Source: Patagioenas fasciata
Lineage: Eukaryota > Chordata > Aves > Columbiformes > Columbidae
Direction: 5' to 3'
DNA: 64,000 nucleotides
Assembly: GCF_037038585.1 (NCBI RefSeq)
Contig: NC_092525.1
Location: forward strand, 25,688,867-25,752,866
Shown here: in pieces, positions 32,277 to 44,900 of the stretch
Layout: each line of letters starts with the position of its first letter
How positions within the stretch are numbered: position 1 is the stretch's first letter
Translations under genes and position numbers: made by a program
Notes under the pieces: model-generated
Databases searched by the model: none
What the model was told of the DNA's origin: nothing
What the model saw: the letters and a program-made list of their open reading frames with translations, nothing else

Positions 32277-34469
32277 GGTTACTTCTCTCTGCACCTGGTG
32301 GGCACCGACTATCGCTGCCCTCCCAAAGGCTTTTTCAAGGCAAGGGGAGGAGGTGTGGTCGCCGTCACCGTGGGAACGCCCCCGGCCACGTCAGCCGCTC
32401 TCTCGCAATGGCTGCCGGGGCTTCGGGGGGTTCAGGACCGCCGGGAGCCACGCTGTGGCTGTACGTTTCCCTCTGAGCTTTCTAATCTCGGCTAAACCTC
32501 GCCAGCTCTGGCTCTCGCTGCGCTGGCTCTGATCAGCTGACAGCTACTTCCTCTGAAACAGATGGGTTTTTCAGTTTAATTTCAATACTTACAGTTTTAG
32601 GACTTTCTGGTTTGTTCTATGAGTTCTCTCACTCTGAAAGAAAGAAAAAAAATAGAAGAGGATTTGTAAGTCTGTTAACATGTCTACTCTACTGAAGTGA
32701 AAAGCATAGAGGTAAAATAAATTTACAACCCATTTAGCATTTAATACATCGGTGCTTTTGTAAAAAACACTATTTGCCTCATTTTGCCAAGCACTCCCGT
32801 AACCTTGACACTCACAGGATGATTACTAGTACAGACAGAAACTTCCTGATTAGATGGTTCATTAGCAGCAAGGTACAGAATACTAATGGCAAATTTTCAT
32901 CTGCATTGACAAAGCTCGACCTAGCATTCATCTGACAGTGGAATTGCTTCCCTGGTGATATCAACTACACACAATATGGTAAAAACATGTTATTTCACAA
33001 CAATTCATCAAAGATGAGGATAAGTGAATCACACGCTATGAAGTACTGCAAGTCCCAGGGGAATCCTTTTGTACTTTACAGTCACTTTGTTTTGCCTACC
33101 TAAGTGTAAAATACTCAAGAGACATTTCATATGAAAAAACAGCTTAAACTCCTTGACAGAAATGCAATAATTTGAACAGCATGCACCTTAACTAGTACCT
33201 GATCACGAGCAAGCACAAAGTGCTACCAAACACTGCTTAAAATTCATGTAGTTGAAAATAAAGTTGGAAGAAGGGGCTGGGTTCTCTCTCCCACCATTTC
33301 TATCACGTCCATAATTAGATATAACTGAGTGAATCAACTTGATACGTCTGTAATCTTTGGTTAAATTTTTATTTTAGCTTAGCAGGTAGAAGTCCCTCAT
33401 TACTTAGTAGAAAAATGGCTACCTGAAGAAGCTAAAAAGTAGTCATAGTTCCAAAAAATGTGTAACATTTAAAGAAGCAGTAGCCTTGTCAGATCTTGCA
33501 AAATACTTTTACATTTTAAGATAAAGCCCTTCAGTTCCATGAAAACATTTATAACCTGCAAATTGGCAGATGTGGAAGCTCATGCTCTGCTGGGTCTTCT
33601 GGAAGAAAATGTTCTGCTTTGAGGTACTACTCAGGCTGAGAAGGGAATAAAAAGAGTAAAGCAAGTGTTCAAGGTGCAGGGGAAGGGATTTGTACACCCA
33701 AATAACACTGGAAAAGACGCTCAAAAGAAGTAGTATTTGCAGACTAACATAAGAAGTTATATATGATAATAAAATATTTATCTGTGGAAAAGCATGGGCC
33801 AAGGGAGTTTCTAGTTGTCTCGTGTAGGCAGCTAATTTATAACTGGTGGGGGAAACCAATGCATATAGTTGTTCTTGTTGCAAGGTGCCTAATTAAAATG
33901 CAAATAGATCTAGAGCAATTTTGTTAATGAGGTAAACAACTTCCTGTTACTATACAACTTCTCTACCCACAAGATTCTTTAGGCAGCCCTTCCTCACATT
34001 GGTTTGTCTGTTGGTTTGTCCATTGATAATTACCTGAAGAACTACAAACTAAAAGTATATGCTATCTATGAGCAGTTTTGTAAAGAGGGCACAAGTACCA
34101 TAAACAGGAATATGATCTGGTCAGGGCCATCATTCTAGCTAACTCTCTTCTGAGTTTTCAGTAAATACTTCAGAATGTATTTTAATGCCCAAACCATAAT
34201 GTCAGACCAGAGTGACTTCATGCTTTTGTGCTACATAATTTTTCATACAATGAAATTCTCCCAATGGTGAGTAGTGGCACATATCTGTGATGAAATTCAG
34301 CAAGAACTTAACAGAAGGAATACTGCGGAATGCTAGCAAGAAAAGCCGAAGAATCTAGGAAAAAACAAGCACTGTTTTATAAAGAAGAGGCTTTCTGCAT
34401 TAGGTAAATAAAACTGGGTACTGAGCTAATATAGGCTGGAGCTTTTGCAGAAAATCTCATTCTATATTG

Positions 34470-34630
34470 AGAGAATCACAGGATCATGTGAATAGGATGA
34501 GACCTCCAGAAGTCTCTAGGTCCAACCACCTGCTCAAAGCAGGTCCTGTTTGAGTAGGTTGCCCAGGACCTTGTCCAGCTGAGTTTTTCACATCCAAAAC
34601 CTTTCTAGGCAATATTATCTTTAGCTCAGT
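34470..34630 (-). mobile_element. Old CR1 3' fragment
   Basis: Shows the CR1 tail read as reverse complement: GAATCACAGGATCATG, AAGTCTCTAGGTCCAACCACC, CTCAAAGCAGGTCCTG and CTTGTCCAGCTGAGTTTTTCA. Diverged from the copy at 30 kb, so older. Confidence 0.78.
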
Positions 34631-35890
34631 CACTCTTCCACTCTTCCATAAAATCACCCAGCTGCTCCTGACTAATTACCAGTGTTTTAATTGCCAGTGA
34701 ACAAAAAGGATTTAAGAAAAGCTTCAGGTTAGTCAGCAACAAGCATTTTGTAAGTTTACATCTTCCAAGAGAATTTTATGGTTTATGTGGATGATTTAAC
34801 TGTTGTAATTTCTGTTTGTTTTCCTGTTTATGTTAAAACTACTGTAACATTTTACAGACTGGAAAAGAAGTACCAATTACTTAATAAAAGTCACCTATAA
34901 ATGTATTTGACCTAGAAGGCTCAGGATGGCATCAATAAAAATTGCTCTTTAAATTGGAGCAATATCCAGCAACCAGAAAACAATATGCCTAGCAGTGAGA
35001 GACATAAGATAGACAATTAATTAGTACTGCTATAATCTGAAAGTTGAAAATTTATACCAGGCAACAAAAGATGTTAGGTGATTAAGTTTGTTGGCCAGAG
35101 TTACAGTATTTTAGAAGACATGACACTGACTAGTAGTCTAATACCACACCACACTATAGTTATGGCAAAGAAGCAATCAGAATGGAAAAGGGCAGTAAAG
35201 CAAAATGGCTACACAAACCCTTTTTCCCCTGAGAAAATGGCATTGCCTCTGATTTACATGACTGAAGAATCTCAACAAAGTGAAGCTCTACTGAGAAAGT
35301 ATGGAAATTACATTTAGATATTCTGCTTCATTGTGTACAAATGATGTTCATGAAGTACCAGCACCGCAGAACCCACTCCTGTAGGGAACTTCAAAGAATT
35401 GGGGCAGCAATACATTAATTTAGTTTGCTCCCCATTAAAATCTGGAATATGAATAGCTCATGAAGAAACATTTGGAATAGGTATTGAGAAAAGCAGAGCT
35501 AAGTTTCAAACATGGTAAAAAACGCCAGCTCTTTTGGCTATCCTGAAAGCAATTATATTTTAATAACTTTCAAAAGACCTAGGATTTGTTCATACACTTG
35601 CTATATGGCTCATAATAGCCAGAGTTCCTTGGCAGATTAATTCAAATGTTAACACAGGCATTCACACACTATGGATATGTTCTCCAATTGGTGACATTTC
35701 TTCATGTCTGATGACTGACAAGTTCACTTAGAGCACAGATTTTACATATAATTGTGTAATTTTTAGAAGAACATATATATTTAATAGATGTGACTGCTTC
35801 CTTGCAGTACTTAACATATATTCCTCAGAACTAAATACTTAATATTTACTTACTAAGAATCTTGGCTCTTTTTAACTATTTCACATTTAC

Positions 35891-35955
35891 TGGGGTTTTT
35901 TGTTTGTTTGTGGGGTTTTGTTTGTGTTCTTTTGTTTTGCTTTGTTTGTTTTGAT
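35891..35955. repeat. TTTG-rich simple repeat
   Basis: Irregular TTTG/TTTTG units. A similar tract lies at 56560-56640 and a complementary CAAAA type at 39540-39600. Confidence 0.8.
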
Positions 35956-37979
35956 TTACTGGTATATTGGATCTGTAAACCTTCAGACCAAGCATATTCT
36001 AAAAATTGATTAAGTATGCTTTCTTCCTTAGTTTTAACTTTATAGATTGCTACACAGTGTTTCCCTAGTAAAGGTGAAATTAATTTAATCTGCAGTTATA
36101 ACCACCATAAGAAAACATATCAAGTTCCTGTTACTTGAGACTAACTCCACAAAAACAATTTTTAAATTGTTCAAAATTGTTACTATATAAGTTAGGTGGA
36201 AGAACAACATTTTCATTTACAAACTTAAATAATAATGCACTTAATGCAGGCAATCAGTACTGAGCTCAACTGCATAATTTAGCCCAACAGAAGAATTCCC
36301 AGACGGCAGAATAGTATTTTCATGTTCATGTTGTAATGCTTACATATTTTACTAGATAATTTCAAACAGAAACTAAATAGACAGATGGCAAAGAGATAAA
36401 AACATCCAAACAACTATAAATGTACATATAAAACAAAGCAGATGACTAAAAGAGGAAGAGATTAAAAAGACAATCAGCCATTTAATGATATTTAACTTCA
36501 TAGCTAACTAAGTACTTTCCAGTAGGAACCCAGTTCATCATAACATTTGTAAGTCATGGCACTTGACCAGGAATTCCAGCCTGGGCTGCCATCGGGGACA
36601 TCAGGACTCTCTGAGGTCCTTTCAAGAGTGGCAGGTGGAGTGGAGGGTCAGGGGAGCTGGAGGCCTCTGGGTTGGGGCTCAGCCTGTGGGAGGGTGGAGA
36701 GTGGTGAGAAGCAGAGGCAGTAGAGGTGCTGGGGCCAGGAAGAGCATCTGAAAAGATGTGGCACAAGGTTGTCAGTCAGTGGGTGCAGTTGCACATGAAT
36801 GAGGTCAGAAAGAAGGAAGAGCCTTGCAGCTGGAGAAATTTTTAAATTATTCCATTCACTGAGATGAAAGAGTAGATGTGAAAGCACTGACCCATTATAA
36901 ACAACTTTCTTAAATTCATGGTGACACCAAAAGCCTGCTACTGACTCACCTGAGGCCTTAGGCATATGCTTGTCTTTAAGTCTGTGCTTAGTTAAGTATG
37001 CATGTAAAGTTAAATGTGTTATCAAAGGCTTCCTAAACTGTGGACTAAGATTGTACTGAACTGGGGAGGACAAAAGACAATACCAACTTTATTGAACGTT
37101 TTCTGTTTTAGAGCAGTATAACATAGCAATGGCCAAGCAGATTTTTCAGGCTTGTTCCTGGGCTTGGGAATGCCTGGTCTCTGTGCTGGGGCAAGGAGAG
37201 CGAGAGGGAAGCACTGTGGGCCGAGGGCCAGAAAGGCTGGTAGAAGTGAAGATGAGGGATGAAGGAGATTCACTGCCAAACAGGCAGCTCATCTCTTTCT
37301 TGGTCTCAGAGCCTGAAGATGCTATGGCAATAATTGTTATGGTATAGCTTACCTACAGCAAGCATACATAATTAACAACGGCAGTGTTTATAAGGTGCTG
37401 GAAGGCCAAAGTTTGTACTGGGATGGTGGTATCTGAACATGGCTGCTGGGTCTGTTGCTGTCTTCCTTCCCTCTCCCTTCTGCTAGCTCAGGCCAAGGCT
37501 TTAGTATCTGTGAACATTGTAATCAATGGATGAGGCATTAGACACTAAGACAGCTTTGGGCAGGAACAGGGCATTGCCTGTGTGGTGCAGCAGCCATGGT
37601 GCTGACCTGCCAGGGCAGTGGGGAAGGCTCTGCCGAGCACGGGCAGGCTCATTGCACTTGCACCAGCCACAGCTGTCTAAGGCCAGCTCTGGGTAGAAAA
37701 AAATGGAGTCCATCCCCTGCCCCATCCCCTTCTCTTATCAGTCTCCTGAATCTGTAAGTGGCTGGTTTCTCTGTGAGCAGTTCAAAATTACAGCACAGCC
37801 TAATGAAGCTCAGAGGACCTCTGCCAGCTGTCAATTATTATGCTTTTCAGTGATGGCAAAAGCATTTAAATCCAGTGTAAACAATAGCAACAAAAACAAA
37901 ATAAAGACAGATTGTGGAGGGGAACAAGCTAATATCTAACTACAAAAAAGATTGAGAATGGCGATGTTTCATCTTTTTA

Positions 37980-38507
37980 CTTCATGTGCTAATGAGGTAA
38001 GATACAGAAAAAAATGCAGTAAGCAGAAAGTGCTCATTAGCTGACTTTATGCAAGAAAGCATAAAGTGTTTATACTATGAATCGGGAGGAGTGTGATGTA
38101 ATGGAGCTTAGTAGAAGATATCGTGTGATATATTTTGAGAGCTTAGCAGAGCGCTGTGCCCTGCCTGTGTGTGGTGTCAGCCAGGCAGAGAGCACCACTC
38201 AGACACAGTTCTGCAGCAGAAAGCAGAGGCAAGACTCCAGTCCAGCTCACAGACAAATCTGCACCAGGTTTGAAAAATCACTCGGACCTGCCAAAGTAAA
38301 ACCTTACCAAGAGCAACTGCCTTTTGAATCAAAGTCTGTAGGTTTGCAGTAAACAGGCTGGTGAGGGGCAGAGGCAAAGATGGCTTGTAGGGCACTGGAT
38401 GCCTTGGGTGTTAGCTCAGTTTCCAAGATGCGGAGAAAGCCATGAGGATCAGCACCAGCCCTTTGGAGAACAGACAACTCAGCAGAGGATGTCCTATCAA
38501 GATGAAT
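37980..38507 (+). promoter_or_regulatory. CRB1: Presumed CRB1 5' UTR and promoter region
   Basis: Sequence before CRB1 exon 1 is moderately GC-rich from about 38140, unlike its flanks, and may include the 5' UTR. A TATA-like TTTATACT lies at about 38070, and homeodomain-type core motifs (CTAATGAG near 37988, CATTAGCTG near 38033) are upstream. There is no CpG island, consistent with tissue-limited expression. The start site is not determinable from sequence alone. Confidence 0.4.
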
Positions 38508-38577
38508 ATGGCTCATTCAAGAATTAACTCTCTACTCATCTTCTACCTCAGTTTTTTGCTGCTCATCCATTTAAGAA
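38508..38577 (+). CDS. CRB1: CRB1 coding exon 1 (signal peptide)
   Basis: Crumbs homolog 1 is a large apical transmembrane protein with EGF-like and laminin-G domains. It maintains polarity and adhesion in photoreceptors and Müller glia. The exon encodes MAHSRINSLLIFYLSFLLLIHLRS, a hydrophobic signal peptide closely like the human N-terminus (LLIFYLSF core shared). The coding part is exactly 70 nt before the donor GTAAGATT at 38578, the same length and phase as human exon 1 (coding 1-70). The start context is good (AATATGG). In-frame ATGs at 38502 and 38442 could lengthen the N-terminus by 2 or 22 residues; the 38508 start is preferred by homology. Exon 2, which would show many cysteine-rich EGF repeats, is not in the window. 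ZBTB41 lies divergently upstream, as in human. Confidence 0.9.
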
Positions 38578-39539
38578 GTAAGATTTGCACTTTTTCTTAT
38601 TATTCTGACATGTCCTCTGGGTAGATGACTAGATGTGCACTACTAGCAGGAAGCTTGTGTTGTCAGAAGGCTTTAAAAATTTGATGGAGATGTCAAAAAG
38701 ATTTGGTCCATGAAACTAAGTTGTATGAACTCATTGCATGATAGCTTTCCTGATCTTCATGCTTAAACTTTTTTTTTAATGAAGAATGCATGTTTAATAC
38801 TTTGCTTCCTGTATTGAAAGTACAGCAATAAAGTGTTCTGTCAGAACTATACCTATAGTTTAAAGTCTGCATTTTGATACTATTCATCCAGTAAATTTAA
38901 ACCTATGTGATTAAAATCTAGACTGACGTATCCTTTGCTAATGTTGCTTATGTTATGTATTTTAGTAGCACCCATTGCTTTATTATATAGGCATTTTTAA
39001 TTACAACCTCTAGACAAATCAGTTATGAAGCAACTGTGATATATTAGGTGTTCTAAATATCTCTCTTATGAAGCAGTATAAAAGTCCAACTATTTTTATA
39101 GAGAAATATTCTCAGCAAACTTCCACATAAACATAAGTATGCAAAATATTCAAGTCACAATGGGTTTCCTTGGTAATTTTGTCAGATGTCTCAGAGTAAA
39201 TTCAAGCCAAGGAGACTAAATGGCCTCAGCTGGTGAGGCTGATATATGTTTATGAAAAGCAGTAGCTCTTGAACATGTTTAAAATGAAGACAGGCAGGAT
39301 TTGTGTCTGTCTGAGGAGCCTGTTTGATTTGTGTCTGTTCAATGTGAATCACAATAAGACAAAGCTTTGAGCAGCTGCCATTAAACAAGAAGACTTGGCA
39401 TTAGCGTACAGTGTTGTGTAATCTGGGTCACCTTCTGTTGCTGCATCGCTCAAATTGTTACTTGGACAGTTTACAGCCCAACATAAATTACAGACTGAAA
39501 AGCAAACAGATGCAGTTGGATCAACCAGCACTGAAGAGA

Positions 39540-39602
39540 AAACAAAACACACCAAAACAACAAACCCACAACCAAAACACCAAAACAACAAAAAAAACCA
39601 CC
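39540..39602. repeat. CAAAA-type simple repeat
   Basis: Irregular AAAACAAC and CCAAAAC units, in CRB1 intron 1. Confidence 0.8.
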
Positions 39603-42103
39603 CAGTAAGATACAGGAAAAAATACAGAATGTCATAGAAGCATAGTTTTATCCTAGTAGTTTTCTTCCTTGTGGATGTACTGATGTGAATAAGGGAAGCC
39701 AAAATGTTCTTTCTAAAATAACTCATAACAGGACGTATCCTGAAAAGAAAAGATAGTAGATTTTCCACTTTCAAAAAGTAATTTTTTAAGTCTGTATACT
39801 GTAGGATGAATAATCAGAAAGTCTCGGAGACAGAGTCTGTTTTCTAATTAAAAGAAAGTAACAGGAATGGTGTGATTTGAGAAAATGTCATTTATACATG
39901 AGGCAGGCAAATTAGAACAAAATATAAAAGCTTTGGGCAAGGGAGTTAAAAGTTAAGTGCTTATAAAATTAAACAGGTCACATTAAAAACATCATACACA
40001 AAGCATTGCTAGAATGTAAACAAGAATAAAAGGCTGAAGAATCAGTTAAAAAAAATAAACACAAGTTTTGACTTTGACCTTGGGTGAGCTCTGCTCAATG
40101 CAGGATGCCAATGAGCAAAAAGTAGTTGGGTGTCATTTTGTGGCTTTTCCTTAGCACAGTTGGCTGGGATGACATTTCAGATGTGGCATGAGTTTTCTCT
40201 GGGTAATGGCCATATGGCCAATATCAGGCAAGAGGCTGTTTGGTCTGGGAAAACTCCTCAGGTGGATTTGTAGCTGTTGCAAACTGATGTGATGCAAATT
40301 GATGTACAAATATGGAGCAGCTACCGCAGGAATCAGAATCAGGCTCAGGACATACCTGTATCTATCAGTGCAGTGTGTTTAATGATCTTGGTTAGTATTT
40401 TGTCTCAAGAAAGTTTGTACACCATTTGAAACTGTTAACAGTTTCTGTTAATAACAACATCAATATGAACAGATGAAACAGAAATAGAGCAGAAGAATTG
40501 ACTGCAATTACTTTCTTAAAAATTAAAGCTGAGAAAGATCAATCAGAACAGAGGCGATTGCTAACATTTACAAAGGTTATATCAACCATTATATTTTAAA
40601 AATCAATTTACTCGACTTCTCCCACAAGATCGGATTCTAACCTTAGGTCCTGCTTAAAGTCTTCCTTATAATTATTTATCCTAAACAACTTTGGAAATGA
40701 ACAGTATTTATAGTAGAAGCCAAGGCTTCCTAAAATCATATCTGCATATTACTTTTTTTTCAGCTCACCCATTTTCTTAAGGGAAATAGAAGTATGCATA
40801 CATTGTGAAGTGTCCCATACAGACAGCAGCTCTTCAGTAAGTTGCAATGAAACCGAAGCATAAGTTGCAATGAAATTAAAGCATTTTTCAGGAATGTTGC
40901 TACCTGAAAACAAAATATTCTAATATAGCATAAAATGAATATGTTGAACTGAAAAACAAGACAAAGTTGTTCAATATTATTAAAACAATTGTGTGCCCTC
41001 TTATTCGTAAAGTAGCTCGTGTATTTTGGAATATATTATGAGGTACTCTAATTCCTGTATAGCACTAAGATAATAGATGGTAAACCTTAATAAAAGTTTT
41101 CTGGCTGCACCTAAGTCTCTAAAGCTGAAGACTAAGGTATTAAAGAAAGTAGCCCTGTCACTTGTGGTTCCTTTTAAATCTCCAGGATAAGAAAAATGAT
41201 ATTTTACACATATTATCACTAGTAACAACTCTTAACATCAAACTGTACAGCGACAGAGACTTCAACCTGTAAATCACAGCCTTCCTACAAACGATATCTA
41301 TTTTTAAAAATCATTTCAATTGTATAAAATGCTTTTGGAAAGACCGTTTATAATTAATTTAATCTTCTGGAACCCCAGCTGATAAGTGATGCTGTCAGGT
41401 GCAACACCTGTACAAATACGATTATGCGTGCTCAGAAATACATGTACTAGATTAAAAAAGAATACGTGCAGTTTAATCCTGCAAAATTACATTTCCAAAA
41501 AGATTGTGGACTTAGTGTTCTTGGCACAAAAAAATAAGGAGCCTGTTGGAGAGCCCTTGATGCCTGCTTGTTTGTCCACTGGCCTGCCCTGGGGCTAAAG
41601 CATCCATTAGGTTGCTCTGCTGTTTGCTGCTGTCACATCCCTGAGGTGAAGGGATGGAGCCTGTGCACCCACCAAGGGGCAGGATTGTTCTGCTGGCAGG
41701 TGATGTTTATCTCATTCACATTCTGTCTTCTTGACATCGCCACAGGGATCATCACCATAGCTATGCTGCAACACAGCAAGCCTATGGAAAGGTCTGGGCA
41801 AATTCATGTATCACGCGTCTCTTGGGGCTGCACAAACACATATTCCACAGGCTGTTGCCTTCTCACATGGGCTTACAGGTGGAGCTATGGATCACAGTTA
41901 AAAAGAAAACTGTACCTTCTTTTCTTAATTATCCTGTGCCTCTTTCTGCATTGGAAATTTCTGGTTTTTTGACACTGGTAAATTTTATTTGGGCAAAATT
42001 AAATCAGATAAAACATATTATTTATGTTTACGTTGCCAGTCATTACTTTACATACCAAAGAGTTTTCCAACCCATAAGTGCTGAAGTCTTATATATAGAT
42101 CAG

Positions 42104-42131
42104 TGTATATATATATATATGGTAGTATATA
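42104..42131. repeat. Short TA-rich microsatellite
   Basis: TATATATATATATAT run followed by a second ATATAT segment. Confidence 0.75.
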
Positions 42132-44499
42132 TTTTTTTAACAATTCTCTAGGTGTTTTGTTTTGTTTTTTTTACAACCTCCAAAACCTGAAGATGTCAGG
42201 CTACACAGAACCAATTATTTTTGCCTGCAAATTCTCTATAAATAGAGGGAAATTGAGGCTTTGTCTAAAATTGCAATCGTATGTGTTTGTGAAACAGTCT
42301 TCCCCATTCCATTTATGTGAAGACAGTGGTACAGTTCTGCAAATTCCTTTATGCCTTGTGCCCATGGTTATGAGTATTGTATGCAAGCCCTCAATACAAG
42401 TTGGGTTTTTATTATGTTTTGTGAACATGTTTACACAAATTACACCAAATGAACTACTTACAGCAAATTAATCTGGTAGGCATCCAGAATGGTCAGCTCT
42501 GTATGAGGAGGGACCATGAATCATTATGTACAGTAGCAGATAGGAAGCATGTCCCGAATCCAGAGCAACATTGATAACTAAGTGCTGCCATATTATTGTC
42601 TAACAGAAATTGCCAGCATATAACTCTGGGCAGAGAGTTGCTTAAGAAGAACAATAATTCATTTTTTTTTTCTTTTAAAAAACCAAGATTTATAGTTGTA
42701 TATCTATCACTAATGCAGAATTATTATTTTTTCCTTTTGGCAAAAATTCTGTAAAAAAATTTCCAAAGTATTTTTCTCCATTTTAATGACTTAATGACCT
42801 TTCAGAAGAGGGGAAAAAAAATGTAGTATTTACTTCATAATAGTTTCCCCAAATGTTCATAAATTAAGAATGGAATTTAATTTGGGATTGCTCTTAATGT
42901 AAGCAAAATATCTGAGCTTTACATGCACCCCTCTTCTACCCCTCTGACTATTGTTGGAACTATTCAGTTTTTGGCCATGGACAAGATCTTTCAACTTCCT
43001 GCAACTATTCCCATTACTCACACAACTTCTAATTACTGCTTAATTATTGTGTTAGGAATAAAGCTCTGCTTATAATGGGATTTGTAGTTTTCCTCATACT
43101 GCTCATCCCTCCTGCATACTCAGATGATGGAAGTAGCTTTCCAAAGTGCTGTTTGGATGCACATGTGATGAGTTCATAGCAGATTTGGTACTTCAGCAGA
43201 CCCTTGCTAGCCCATTGCAGAGCACAGGGCCTGTCAGAGCTGCAATCAAGCTGCAGCTTTCCCTCTGTCTTACTTGTCATACCTTGTACCTACATCATAT
43301 GAAAAATGAAATCTCTTTCAGATGTTTGCTATCACCTTAAGTGAGTTTAAAGCAGCAGCTTCTTGACTCAGTTGTAAGGGTGTTATGGTGTTTGGGTGTG
43401 GTAGGTTTTTTTTGTTTGTTCTTTTCATTTATATATCTTATTATGAATAACATCTCCCATCTCTGGAATAAATAAAATCCTAAGAATGTAAAGTAGTAAC
43501 CTTCTAATTTTTAAACAAGAAAGTAAATTCTGCAAGATGGATCCATTAGTATTTAAGTGAAATTTAAAACATCCCAACCACACCTGTATTTGAGGCTTTC
43601 AATACAAATTCTTAAAAGGCATCCTTAAGGTGCTACACCTACCATTCCAATGGCAGAGCAAGACTACCAGGTTACAGACAACCTCTCTGCTGTGTGCTTT
43701 GTAAAATGGGAACTGTCAACACTGAGAACATCTGGAGGTTTAACATTTCCTTATGTCCTGTATTCATCATCTGGAAATTACAATGCAAGATATCAGCATC
43801 TTTGAAACTTTACCCCTCAAATGACATTAATTTTTGCAATGCAGGATAAAACACTGAATTATGTGTTCACAGTCAAGAAGCACCTGGAATACAAGGACAC
43901 TGATCAATGTTTATAAGTGGGTGTTGTTTGTGACTAATACCTATTAGAAAAGAGTCTGATGGGAAAAAAAGGAGATGGAGCAAAAGAGTGGTTATCACTC
44001 ATTCTCAACTCACTGCACAGACCTCGTGTGGACTTGAAACACTGATATGTTGTGCAGCGTCAGTGATAATGGACTAGAGAAACTGAGGCTGGAATGTTGT
44101 AGCACATCACACAAGTATAGGTCATAAACCTGACGTTTTTACATATGTAACCCTTTCAAAGGTATCTCCATCCAAAGTTTACAACTGTATCTACTTATCC
44201 ACAGCATTTTTTTCCCCTTGTGCTAATTTTGATGGACCTAGAACATCTAGGGAGCCCTGTCCCAGTGCAACTTTCTGCACCTTTTCCTCTCTGCAGGAGG
44301 AAATTCAGGAAAAAAATAGCACTGTTTAGAGAATGGTCAAATCTTGATGGCAAATTAAATATGTTCCTATTGAAAAGCTATATGAAGAAGCAAGTATTTT
44401 GCTGTTATATGTTGACAGGAATATGAAATGCAAGGCACAGAAGAGTAATCAATCCACAATTCAGTACTGGCTATATCCACTTTGCTGCTGTGAGAGAGG

Positions 44500-44900
44500 G
44501 AGGCAATTAGAAAAATGCTGAACAGGGACAGTAAAAATAAGACATTTAGAAAGATGTGCCCTATGAGAAAGGGTCAGGGGAAGAGAAGCCTGAGGGAAGA
44601 CATGATTACAGCCTTACATACACTAAAGAGAATGGCAATCAAGTAAGACGATGAGATCGGTTGCTCCTCACAACCTTTGAAAGGGCAGGCTCTGCAAAGT
44701 AATGGATTCCACATGCAGCAGGGAAGATTTAGGTGAACTTTCCCCCTTGAAGGATGATTATGTCTCTATATCAGAACTCTTTAGTAAACAGGTTAGATAA
44801 ATATCTGCCAGAGGTTGTCTAGACTGCTGTTTCACAGTTGGCGCTACACAGACAAAGGGCAGTCAGCACCACCTTGGGGGTGATCTGTGAAGATCTCAGG
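44500..44900 (+). mobile_element. Possible old CR1-like LINE relic
   Basis: Scattered resemblance to the CR1 3' region in sense orientation: GAGGGAAGACATGATTACAG, then a stretch like a GGTTAGATAAATATCTGCCA tail. Strongly diverged and uncertain. Confidence 0.35.

Larger units (their letters stand above)
30017..32530 (-). mobile_element. CR1 LINE retrotransposon, internally deleted
   Basis: Read on the minus strand. The GC-rich 5' region (about 32530-32230) is followed by ORF1 with a Cys-containing domain (CRECQ, TCVRCEQV) and a coiled-coil-like RSIRECEREIDWW. The start of the SGNH-esterase domain comes next (GNFLLKGTDG, then DYYSLLVFQTDGEE) and is interrupted by a stop. Near 31235 the sequence jumps into reverse transcriptase ([36 protein letters not shown]), whose C-terminal half is nearly intact (209-codon frame 30099-30728). 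The 3' end at 30017-30034 has two copies of the octamer ATCACAGT (minus ACTGTGAT). Full CR1 is about 4.5 kb; the missing part covers the rest of ORF1, endonuclease and the RT N-terminus. Several frameshifts make it inactive. Confidence 0.95.
32531..38400. other. Intergenic region, CRB1 side
   Basis: AT-rich, with one CR1 fragment and a TTTG-rich tract. No exon recognised. The part 36,560-37,300 is richer in GC and has open frames on the minus strand (for example 36648-37073), but none resembles a known domain. Confidence 0.6.

Noticed and set aside
36648..37073. 141-codon minus-strand open frame
   Set aside because: No domain or homolog recognised; locally GC-richer sequence makes such frames common.
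41568..41972. 134-codon plus-strand frame with hydrophobic stretches
   Set aside because: Inside CRB1 intron 1, no EGF or laminin-G cysteine pattern, hydrophobicity arises from T-rich DNA.
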